From a virus: DNA of 37,054 nucleotides. The stretch is taken from positions 1-37,054 of the IMG/VR virus record IMGVR_UViG_3300017726_000021; one strand, written 5' to 3'. A program made the position numbers and the translations under genes. The notes beneath the pieces were generated by a model. That model was not told where the DNA came from, did no database searches, and saw only the letters and a program-made list of their open reading frames with translations. Shown here one piece after another: positions 26,024 to 33,457 of this stretch; position 1 is the stretch's first letter, and the number at the start of each line of letters is the position of its first letter.

Positions 26024-29000
26024 ATGGCAAAGAAACTAGTCACTGACTACGAATTTGTACCGTATGATCCCAATACACTTACGGGTGGTACGGTCACGCT
26101 TAAAGACAACCTTAGTGGCGAGAGGATTCTTCTCATCACTAACGTTACAAATAACGAGATTCTTTATAACTTCTCAGACCCTACTAAGGGATTCCAGACT
26201 ACCGTTAATGGTACTGGTTGCGATTATAACGAGGATTTCGAGAAAACAATCATCTCGCTTGCAACTGATACGTCCACGATGAGTGCGACGGACCAGTTAC
26301 AAATTTTCGTGGAATCGTTTGCTTCTACGTTTGAACCAGCTGAAACGTTTGTTGACCCTGTGTCCAAACTCAGAGTTTCAAACCCAGAAACGATGATTGA
26401 CACGGACTTTGAGTATGGTCCGCAGGCAACGAAGTGGGAAACTCTTCAGCTTGTCAACAACATTCCGTCAACGTACTCCGCTACGAGTGACACAACAATT
26501 CCGTTTATCGAGAGTGTCATCACTCAAGCTAACTCGGATACCATCACAGTCTCGACTCTTTATGAGCACTCACTGACTGCTGGTGTTCCTATTGTGGTTA
26601 CTGGTCTTGCAGTTACAACTGCTGAAGGTTCTTACCTGATTCAGTCTGTTCCTACTCCAACCACATTCACGTATAAAGCACGCGCTACACAGTCGATTAC
26701 GGCGAACGTGGTGGGTTCTTATACCTCTATCATTCCTGGTCTCTTCTACGAAGGTTCTGCTATCAGTCTCCAGACTGATAAAGGCATCGTGGCAGATACT
26801 TTTGAGTATACCGTTACTGTCGATTCTGCAGGCGGTCAGGATTACTTCTCTATTGACGGAACTATTCCAGGTGGAACACCGTTCCAGCTCAACAAAAACG
26901 GAATGTACATCTTTAAGTTGGATGATGCATCCAACATTGGACATCCATTCCGCGTATCCACAACTGCTGATGGTATTCACGGTGGTGGTGTTGCATACAC
27001 AGATGGTGTATATGTAAACAGCACAGAAGGTGTTGCTGGTTCTTATGTTCGTGTTTACGTTACTGAGAACACCCCTGCAACTCTATATGCATATGATGCT
27101 AATGCTGGTAACACTGGCGTTGGTTTCGAGATTCAGTTCAATCCTGTTGCTACAACAAAGGTTGTTCTTTCAACGTCTTTCGAGAATGGTTTTAGCGACG
27201 GTACAGCACTGTACTTCGTTAACACGATTTCACCTAAGATTCTGTCTATCGGCAATACAACAGCAACTGCTGCTGACGGTCGTGCAGTGATTGATTATGA
27301 GAATACCTTCTCTGGTACTCTCAACCCTGATATGGCTGAGTTCCAACCATATGATCACAAGCCTACAGCGCTTTACACTGTTGACGATTCTAACGTCGAT
27401 TACACCAACAGTACTATCACCCTGACAGGTACGAACGCAAACAACTTCCGTTCGCGTTATGCATTGATGTATTACCCAAATGCGGGTGATTATTGCATCG
27501 AGAACCTTCAGCGTAACGGTGTATATTACACCCGTGTTGAGTCTACCTCATCTGCTGATGGTGGTACTGCAGTTATTAAACTGTCTAACGCTTGTTATGC
27601 TGCAGCAAGTGGTGGTAACCCTGGTAGCAACGGTATCATCAACCTTCGCAATGACTCTGGATCTTTGCAAGGAAACGCTGCAACGTATAACTACGGTAAG
27701 CATAACTTTGCTTTAGTTCATAAGTATGCCAGTGATGAGAAGCCTTGGTGGGATTGGTACTGGCGTTATCGCTGGATGTCTAACAGCGTAAACTCTACTC
27801 ACTCTGGTAGAGACTTTGCGGAAGTTAGTAGCAACCGAGGCATCTCCAACTCTAGCTGGAACCGTGCTTACTTTATGACGATGAACCGTCGTCAGTATAA
27901 TTCTAGCGGTGATCTGAACAGCTCTAACTACGACGGTCGTTTTAATAACAACTGGTATAACGGTAGTAATTCGGTCTGGGGATATAGTCCAGGTTGGAAC
28001 TACGATGACTATCTGCCAGAGAGCGAAACATCTCTGACTAACGGTAACTGGAACCCTCTGTACGACAGAAATCACTATCGTACTAACAGATATCGTTATA
28101 ACTATTCTCTCGACCACGGCAACGGATTCCACTTCCGTTATGGTTACGACTGGTGGAATGGATACTATAGAGGTCACGGATCCTGGGTTTGGAACTGGAA
28201 CAGTGACTACTACGGCAACGCTTTCCTGATGCTTGTTCAGGATCGTTCTACCGATGATGATACGTTCTACGTAGAGAACCACGGCGCGGTCACTAACGAC
28301 CAGATCGCAATGACTCGCACAGCAGGTGCGGATCCTCGTTACTACTCCAGTGAGAGTGGTATCTCAAGCTTGACCCTACCAGCGACTGTATACGTCGAGA
28401 AGGTTGATAACAACCGTTTCCGTATCAAGTCCTCTACAGGTGCCTCTCCGTATCGTCTGATCGATGCTGTGGGTACGTATGGTATGACGGGTATCTTCTC
28501 CAACCCTCTCCGTAACTCTTTCTACTACGAGAACCATAACTTGTCTAACGGCGAGCGTTTGTTCTACACCACGGCTGGTACCGCAATTGGTAACTTGACG
28601 CCTAGTAGTCAGTATTACGTTAAGGTTGTTAGCAACGATCGTTTTGCCCTTGGTTCGAGTTCTTCCTTCAGCTATCCTGGTGGAGAAATCGATGTCACTT
28701 CTGGTGGTTCAGGTACTCAAGTGTTTGAGAACCAGACTGCTGCATTCGGTGCTACTGATGGTGCCTATAGTGTTAGTGATGTCAAAGACGCAACTCAACT
28801 TGTTATCGAAGTTCCGTTCCAGATCGTTCCTTCCACGAAGACGTTCGACGCACGTGAAACTGGTAGCTCTGGTATGGTCGATACTACTGATCACACCTTG
28901 CGCATCGAAAATCACTTTATGAAGACTGGTCAGCGTGTAATTTATCAGGATGCTGGCGGTACAACCGTTGGTGGTCTGGTTGATAACCGTGACTACTTCG

Positions 29001-31402
29001 TGATCGTGATTGATCAAGATCATCTCAAACTATCAGAATCACTAGCAGGTGCTCTTGCTGGTACTAATGTCCAGTTCACTTCTGGTGGTTCGCAGACACC
29101 TCTGCAGAAACTGATCCATACTAATATGGACGGTCGTGTGGTTGGTGCTGGTTTGGTTGCTACACAGACTGGTTCACGTATTGTTATTGGTACTGATACG
29201 AACTTCACACGCTACTTTAAAGTGGGTGATCCGTTCCGTTATGTTAATAATAATTCTGCTGGAACGTTCTCGATTATCGAGACTACTATTGCAGCAATTA
29301 AGGATGACACTGAACTGCTGACAACTGATGATGCAGTATTTACTACAGGAGCTGTCAACTCTTCTGGTCCTACCGAATACTTCATCGACACCGCAATTTA
29401 TGTGCGTCCTGATGGATTCTTCCTCCACAGACCATTTGACGGTGGTATGGAGATTGGTACTAGTAAGTCTCCAGACGGTCAGATTGTAAGACAGACACGT
29501 AGATATTTCCGTTACCAGTCAGGTAAAGGTATCCAGTGTTCACTTGCTATTAACTTCTGTCCTAAGAACCCTGCAATCCGAGTCTTCTACTCACCTTACG
29601 TTGATGGTACAACCTATCACCGCGTTATTGTTGAGACGAAGCTTCCACATAACCTTGAAGTTGGTACAACTATCAAGTTCGTTGATGCTGATGACGTTTC
29701 TTATAACGGCACCTATAGTGTTGCCACTATAACTGACGAATTTACTTATACTTTCATTCTTGATCAAGAGCCTACATCATCTGCTGCTGGCGGTTTCACA
29801 GGTTACCACGTTCTTAACTGGAGTGGTTCCAACGTCCGTTGCGGTATGTACGACTTCCAGAACGGTATGTTCTTTGAGTACAACGGTTCAGTACTGAACT
29901 GTGTCCGTCGTTCTTCTACTACACAACTGACTGGTCGCGTTTCTGTGACTCGTGGTTCTAATGTGGTTGATGGTGATGACACTGCGTTCATCTCACAGCT
30001 GTCCGTGAATGATTACGTTGTTATTCGTGGTCAGTCCCATAAAGTTATTCGTGTTGTTAACAACAACCAGATTGTTGTTCAACCACAATACAAGGGTATC
30101 ACCGCTGCTAACATCATTCTGACTAAGACAATCGATACCAAGAAGCCTCAGGGCGAATGGAACGTCGATAACTGTGATGGATCTGGTAAGTCTGGATTTA
30201 TTCTAGACATCAGTAAGATCCAGATGGCGTATATGGACTACTCCTGGTATGGTGCTGGTAAGATTCGTTTCGGATTTAAGGATCAGAACGGTCACGTTAA
30301 GTACATCCACGAGTTCAAGCACAACAACCGCTTGACCGAGGCATACTTCAGATCTGGTAACTTGCCTGCACGTTATGAGATTCAGAACGTTGGTATTCCG
30401 ACTTACATTCCGTCTCTGTTCCACTGGGGTACTTCTGTTATCACCGATGGTAGATTCGATAGTGACAAAGCGTATCTGTTTACTGCATCTGGTAACTTGC
30501 TGAAGTTTACCAACGAAGTTGCACAAAGCGCTACAACGAACCAAAACTCGTCAATCCAATCCCAATATAACGTTGGTGAAGGTTGGTCGCGTAATATGCG
30601 TTTCTACATTAGAACGTTCTTCCCAACTAGTGAGTCTGGTAAGCTAACACAGGGTACTACTGTGTATCAGACTACCATTGCTAATGGTTGGTTCGTAGAT
30701 GGTCGCGCTATCTATCGTTCTCGTTCTTCGAGCGGTAATCTAGAAGTTGACTTCTTGTATATCGATACTAACGGTAACGAGCGCTTCCAGTACAACAGAG
30801 GTACCAGCATCATTAATAGTGATCTGGGTAGTCCTGCTGTTCCTAGTGGCACTCAATTCTCGGTTGGTGCAGTTACTGGTACTGACAACGTGGTGCCTTC
30901 GCAGATTCCGTTGGTGTCTATTCGCCTGTCGCCTTCTGTGGACTCTTCGCTGTCTGGTTCCTTGGGTGAACGTGAGATCATCAACCGAATGCAGTTGCAG
31001 CTCAACTCTCTTGACATCGTGAACACGCACGAGTGCGAGATCAAACTGATCTTGAACCCGTCGCTGTCCACTGACCAATACTTAGACGTGGCACCTCCGT
31101 CACTGTCTCAGTTGATCAAGCACACGGTGGACGACACCTACGCTGGTGGTCTTGAGATCTTCTCCTTCCGTGCTGCTGGTGGTCAGATTGACAACTCTGG
31201 TAAGCGTGGTACAGGTTCCATCTCGTATGATATTAGCACCCTGGTTGAGATGGGTAACTCCATCCTCGGCGGTGACGGTATCTTCCCGAACGGACCTGAC
31301 CTCCTGACTGTTATCGCTGAACCTGTTGACCTTACGGGTGTGAACAACACCTCACCCTTCACCGTCACGGGTCGTATTTCCTGGAGTGAGTCTCAGGCAT
31401 AA
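26024..31402 (+). CDS. Large virion structural protein (1792 residues) with SWYGAG and SGNLPARYE signature
   Basis: The N-terminus is MAKKLVTDYEFVPYDP. Residues about 273-373 look cupredoxin-like: GHPFRVSTTADGIHGGG from 306, then LYAYDANAGNTG at 354-365. Residues about 573-731 are extremely rich in Trp, Tyr, Asn and Arg. Several H-L-x-x-G modules follow (ENHNLSNGERLFYTTAG, ENHFMKTGQRVIYQDAG, LPHNLEVGTTIKF). From residue 1405, DYSWYGAGKIRFGF and then TEAYFRSGNLPARYEI form a signature I associate with large phage structural proteins. The C-terminus has GNSILGGDGIFPNGPDLLTV. The gene uses CGT and C-ending codons far more than its neighbours, which suggests an abundant product. It sits between the fibre block and gp13. 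A baseplate or fibre-base role is inferred. No T4 counterpart is recognised. Confidence 0.8.
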   Translation: MAKKLVTDYEFVPYDPNTLTGGTVTLKDNLSGERILLITNVTNNEILYNFSDPTKGFQTTVNGTGCDYNEDFEKTIISLATDTSTMSATDQLQIFVESFASTFEPAETFVDPVSKLRVSNPETMIDTDFEYGPQATKWETLQLVNNIPSTYSATSDTTIPFIESVITQANSDTITVSTLYEHSLTAGVPIVVTGLAVTTAEGSYLIQSVPTPTTFTYKARATQSITANVVGSYTSIIPGLFYEGSAISLQTDKGIVADTFEYTVTVDSAGGQDYFSIDGTIPGGTPFQLNKNGMYIFKLDDASNIGHPFRVSTTADGIHGGGVAYTDGVYVNSTEGVAGSYVRVYVTENTPATLYAYDANAGNTGVGFEIQFNPVATTKVVLSTSFENGFSDGTALYFVNTISPKILSIGNTTATAADGRAVIDYENTFSGTLNPDMAEFQPYDHKPTALYTVDDSNVDYTNSTITLTGTNANNFRSRYALMYYPNAGDYCIENLQRNGVYYTRVESTSSADGGTAVIKLSNACYAAASGGNPGSNGIINLRNDSGSLQGNAATYNYGKHNFALVHKYASDEKPWWDWYWRYRWMSNSVNSTHSGRDFAEVSSNRGISNSSWNRAYFMTMNRRQYNSSGDLNSSNYDGRFNNNWYNGSNSVWGYSPGWNYDDYLPESETSLTNGNWNPLYDRNHYRTNRYRYNYSLDHGNGFHFRYGYDWWNGYYRGHGSWVWNWNSDYYGNAFLMLVQDRSTDDDTFYVENHGAVTNDQIAMTRTAGADPRYYSSESGISSLTLPATVYVEKVDNNRFRIKSSTGASPYRLIDAVGTYGMTGIFSNPLRNSFYYENHNLSNGERLFYTTAGTAIGNLTPSSQYYVKVVSNDRFALGSSSSFSYPGGEIDVTSGGSGTQVFENQTAAFGATDGAYSVSDVKDATQLVIEVPFQIVPSTKTFDARETGSSGMVDTTDHTLRIENHFMKTGQRVIYQDAGGTTVGGLVDNRDYFVIVIDQDHLKLSESLAGALAGTNVQFTSGGSQTPLQKLIHTNMDGRVVGAGLVATQTGSRIVIGTDTNFTRYFKVGDPFRYVNNNSAGTFSIIETTIAAIKDDTELLTTDDAVFTTGAVNSSGPTEYFIDTAIYVRPDGFFLHRPFDGGMEIGTSKSPDGQIVRQTRRYFRYQSGKGIQCSLAINFCPKNPAIRVFYSPYVDGTTYHRVIVETKLPHNLEVGTTIKFVDADDVSYNGTYSVATITDEFTYTFILDQEPTSSAAGGFTGYHVLNWSGSNVRCGMYDFQNGMFFEYNGSVLNCVRRSSTTQLTGRVSVTRGSNVVDGDDTAFISQLSVNDYVVIRGQSHKVIRVVNNNQIVVQPQYKGITAANIILTKTIDTKKPQGEWNVDNCDGSGKSGFILDISKIQMAYMDYSWYGAGKIRFGFKDQNGHVKYIHEFKHNNRLTEAYFRSGNLPARYEIQNVGIPTYIPSLFHWGTSVITDGRFDSDKAYLFTASGNLLKFTNEVAQSATTNQNSSIQSQYNVGEGWSRNMRFYIRTFFPTSESGKLTQGTTVYQTTIANGWFVDGRAIYRSRSSSGNLEVDFLYIDTNGNERFQYNRGTSIINSDLGSPAVPSGTQFSVGAVTGTDNVVPSQIPLVSIRLSPSVDSSLSGSLGEREIINRMQLQLNSLDIVNTHECEIKLILNPSLSTDQYLDVAPPSLSQLIKHTVDDTYAGGLEIFSFRAAGGQIDNSGKRGTGSISYDISTLVEMGNSILGGDGIFPNGPDLLTVIAEPVDLTGVNNTSPFTVTGRISWSESQA
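27737..28217 (+). other. Trp/Tyr/Asn/Arg-rich region of the 1792-residue protein
   Basis: Residues about 573-731 contain roughly 15 Trp and 20 Tyr in about 160 residues. Examples are KPWWDWYWRYRW, YRYNYS, YDWWNGYYRG and SWVWNWNSDYYGN. The rest of the protein has a normal composition. The reading frame is intact and codons remain CGT- and TAC-rich, so it is genuine coding sequence. Confidence 0.85.
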
Positions 31403-31428
31403 TACGGGAAACCGATTGACCTGGACAA

Positions 31429-31435
31429 CTAAATA
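31429..31435 (+). promoter_or_regulatory. Late-promoter-like CTAAATA just before a terminator
   Basis: CTAAATA in the 89-base gap after the 1792-residue gene. A start site about six bases downstream would put the hairpin at 31445-31466 at the very 5' end of the transcript reading the 70-residue gene. Confidence 0.5.
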
Positions 31436-31444
31436 CTCTATACT

Positions 31445-31471
31445 AGGGGGGACTTCGGTCCCCTCTTTTTT
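31445..31471 (+). terminator. Intrinsic terminator with UUCG tetraloop
   Basis: A stem of ten pairs (31445-31453 with 31458-31466, including one G-T pair) closes a C(TTCG)G loop and runs into TTTTTT at 31466-31471. The GGGGAC/GTCCCC core is perfect. This is the strongest terminator in the window and ends the structural operon. Confidence 0.9.
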
Positions 31472-31491
31472 ACGTAATTAAAGAATCCAAA

Positions 31492-31704
31492 ATGACCACT
31501 GAAGAACTTATTCTCAACTTCTCTACTCAGGCTAAAGACCTGATGAAAGAGATTGCTGACTACGAACAGAAGCTTGCAAATGCCAAAGAGCGTTACCTGA
31601 AACTCCAAGGTGCTGTAGAAGGATTGAATATCCTGCAGGATCAAAATGAACCAGATGGCGAAGCACCCGAGCGTGAACTGCTTACCGAAGCAGAGGTTGC
31701 CTAA
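31492..31704 (+). CDS. Small coiled-coil protein, unknown function
   Basis: 70 residues. Residues about 10-50 form a continuous amphipathic helix (LMKEIADYEQKLANAKERYL). The C-terminal tail is acidic (NEPDGEAPERELLTEAEVA). It is a one-gene unit flanked by a terminator upstream and an inverted repeat downstream, which implies expression separate from the structural genes. No known domain is recognised. A small assembly factor or chaperone is possible. Confidence 0.75.
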   Translation: MTTEELILNFSTQAKDLMKEIADYEQKLANAKERYLKLQGAVEGLNILQDQNEPDGEAPERELLTEAEVA

Positions 31705-31723
31705 GCTTTAGTATCCGACTTTC

Positions 31724-31780
31724 TACCCTTCTCTCTGTTAAAGCAGTACTTTACGTACGGCTAAATAGATAAGAAGGGTA
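31724..31780 (+). other. Inverted repeat enclosing a late-promoter motif
   Basis: TACCCTTCT (31724-31732) and AGAAGGGTA (31772-31780) are perfect reverse complements separated by 39 bases, followed by TTTTT at 31781-31785. Inside lies a smaller GTAC-TTTAC-GTAC hairpin and the CTAAATA at 31761-31767. It may act as a weak terminator for the 70-residue gene, or as an operator-like site for gene 13. Confidence 0.45.
31761..31767 (+). promoter_or_regulatory. Late-promoter-like CTAAATA before gene 13
   Basis: CTAAATA located 23 bases before the gp13 ATG, inside the loop of the inverted repeat. It would drive the 13-14-15-16 cluster. An AAGAAGG ribosome-site-like sequence (31771-31777) follows, overlapping the right arm of the repeat. 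Confidence 0.55.
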
Positions 31781-31790
31781 TTTTTGTGCG

Positions 31791-32594
31791 ATGGCGTCAC
31801 CAAGTACGAGAACTGAATTACAGAACTATTGCAAGAGGCAGCTTGGCGAACCTGTCTTGCAAGTTAACGTTGCCCAAGAGCAGATCGATGATCTGACGGA
31901 TGACGCTTTGCAAAAATTTGCAGAGTGGACATACAACGGCACCGAAAAAATGATGCTGAAGCACGAGATTACGGAAGATGATGTCACAAGATTTAAATCG
32001 CAAAATCAAACCACATCAGTTTCAGGAAGCGAGTGGACTGAAAGGGATAACTACATCCCTATCCCTGAACACGTTTATGGTATTAATCGTATTTTTGGTA
32101 TTAAGTCTAGTGGGATCAGAGGTGCTCTTTTTGGTATTGAGTATCAAATATTTCTTAATGACCTCTACCACTTTGGTGCTGTAGATATTTTAAATTATTA
32201 TATGACTAAGAGTTATCTAGAAACTCTTGACTTTGTTTTGAACAACGGAACATTTATTCAGTATAGATGGAATCAGAGACAAGATCGTCTTTATCTTGAT
32301 ACAGCAGCTGAGGATATTAAAAAAGGTGAGTTCCTGATTATCGAATGCTATAGAGCATTGGATCCCACCACATACACACAAATTTATAATGATCCATTCC
32401 TGAAGAAGTATCTCACCGCTCTCGTAAAGAGACAATGGGGTACCAACTTGACAAAATATACTGGTGTTCAACTGCCTGGTGGGATTTCTCTCAATGGAGA
32501 AAAGATTTACACCGAAGCTGTTGCTGAAGTAGAAAAAATAGAATCTGAGATTCTTTCTACTTATGCCTTACCGCCCTACGATCTTATCGGGTAA
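31791..32594 (+). CDS. gp13: Neck protein gp13
   Basis: 267 residues, slightly shorter than T4 gp13 (309). The N-terminus (LQNYCKRQLGEPVLQVNV, then QIDDLTDDALQKFAEW) corresponds to the gp13 family opening (short helix, LG-PV-x-x-NV, DDAL-x-x-F). The sequence LKHEITEDDV and the middle IPIPEHVYGINRIFGI also fit. gp13 joins the portal to the tail and helps close the packaged head with gp14. It is the first gene of the neck cluster and overlaps gp14 by one base (TAATG). Confidence 0.9.
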   Translation: MASPSTRTELQNYCKRQLGEPVLQVNVAQEQIDDLTDDALQKFAEWTYNGTEKMMLKHEITEDDVTRFKSQNQTTSVSGSEWTERDNYIPIPEHVYGINRIFGIKSSGIRGALFGIEYQIFLNDLYHFGAVDILNYYMTKSYLETLDFVLNNGTFIQYRWNQRQDRLYLDTAAEDIKKGEFLIIECYRALDPTTYTQIYNDPFLKKYLTALVKRQWGTNLTKYTGVQLPGGISLNGEKIYTEAVAEVEKIESEILSTYALPPYDLIG

Positions 32595-33457
32595 TGCCTA
32601 CTAGTCCTTACTTTCCCGCTTTACACGGCGGTACATCTGGAGAACAGGGTCTTGTACAAGATCTTGTAGATGAACAAATTAAACTTTTTGGGAGTGACAT
32701 TAAGTATATTCCAAGAGTGATGATTCAGGACGATGTGTTGAATGATGTCGTTCTTTCACGTTTTGAGGATATATACGTAGTGGAGATGCTTCTACAAAAC
32801 GTAGAAGGATTCGGTGGAATGGGTGCTGAGCTCGTTACAAAGTTTGGTCTCCGTATCACAGACGAAGCAACATTTGTTGTTTCTGTCAATAGGTGGAGTC
32901 AAGTTGATGCAGCAAATCCGCAACTTCCTGATCGACCCAATGAAGGAGATATCATTCATTATCCCTTAACAGGTGATAATTACGAAATCAAATTCGTTGA
33001 AAAAGAAATGCCTTTCTTCCAATTGGGGAAAGTTTATTTCTACACCATCACCGCTGAAATTATGGAGCGTGGTAACACTCTCTTTGATACTGGCGATCTT
33101 GCTGTTGATCAACTAGAGAAGGAAGCTTATACCTTCCCGATTACACTGATCAATGTTACTGGCACCTTTGCTGAAGGTGAAGACTTTACAGCAGCTGGTG
33201 GTGCTTCTGGTACTGTCGTAGACTTTGATTCTGGCACTGGTAAACTTACCGTTGTCTATCCTAAAGGATCGTTCCAAGAAAATGAGATTGTCACAGGTCC
33301 AAACGGCAGCGGTACTATTCAATCGTTCACTACTGTTACCATAGAAAGTATACAGTATGACGATAATCAAATTATTGAATTCAAGGCAGATGATGTCATT
33401 GACTTCTCCGAAAGAAATCCATTCGGAGATATCGGAAATAAGACAGGTAGTTTCTAA
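32594..33457 (+). CDS. gp14: Neck protein gp14 with an inserted beta module
   Basis: 287 residues. FGSDIKYIPRVMI, FGLRITDEATFVVSVNRW, GDIIHYPL and FFQLGKVYFYTITAEI match T4 gp14 in order (YYVPREYV, FGMQVQDEVTLSINPNLF, GDLIYFPM, FYQLGQNAIRKITA). Residues about 184-253 hold an extra beta segment absent from T4 (GTFAEGEDFT, ASGTVVDFDS, NEIVTGPNGSGTIQSF). It is the same FxxGExV/SG-x-G module found in gp7, gp8 and the DUF4815 protein. The ending SERNPFGDIGNKTGSF parallels the T4 end. It is coupled to gp13 and gp15 by TAATG overlaps. Confidence 0.9.
   Translation: MPTSPYFPALHGGTSGEQGLVQDLVDEQIKLFGSDIKYIPRVMIQDDVLNDVVLSRFEDIYVVEMLLQNVEGFGGMGAELVTKFGLRITDEATFVVSVNRWSQVDAANPQLPDRPNEGDIIHYPLTGDNYEIKFVEKEMPFFQLGKVYFYTITAEIMERGNTLFDTGDLAVDQLEKEAYTFPITLINVTGTFAEGEDFTAAGGASGTVVDFDSGTGKLTVVYPKGSFQENEIVTGPNGSGTIQSFTTVTIESIQYDDNQIIEFKADDVIDFSERNPFGDIGNKTGSF

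Noticed and set aside
27713-28282. 189-residue open frame on the minus strand, Val/Thr/Ile-rich
   Set aside because: It is the reverse reading of the Trp/Tyr/Asn/Arg-rich region; the plus frame is continuous with conserved domains on both sides.
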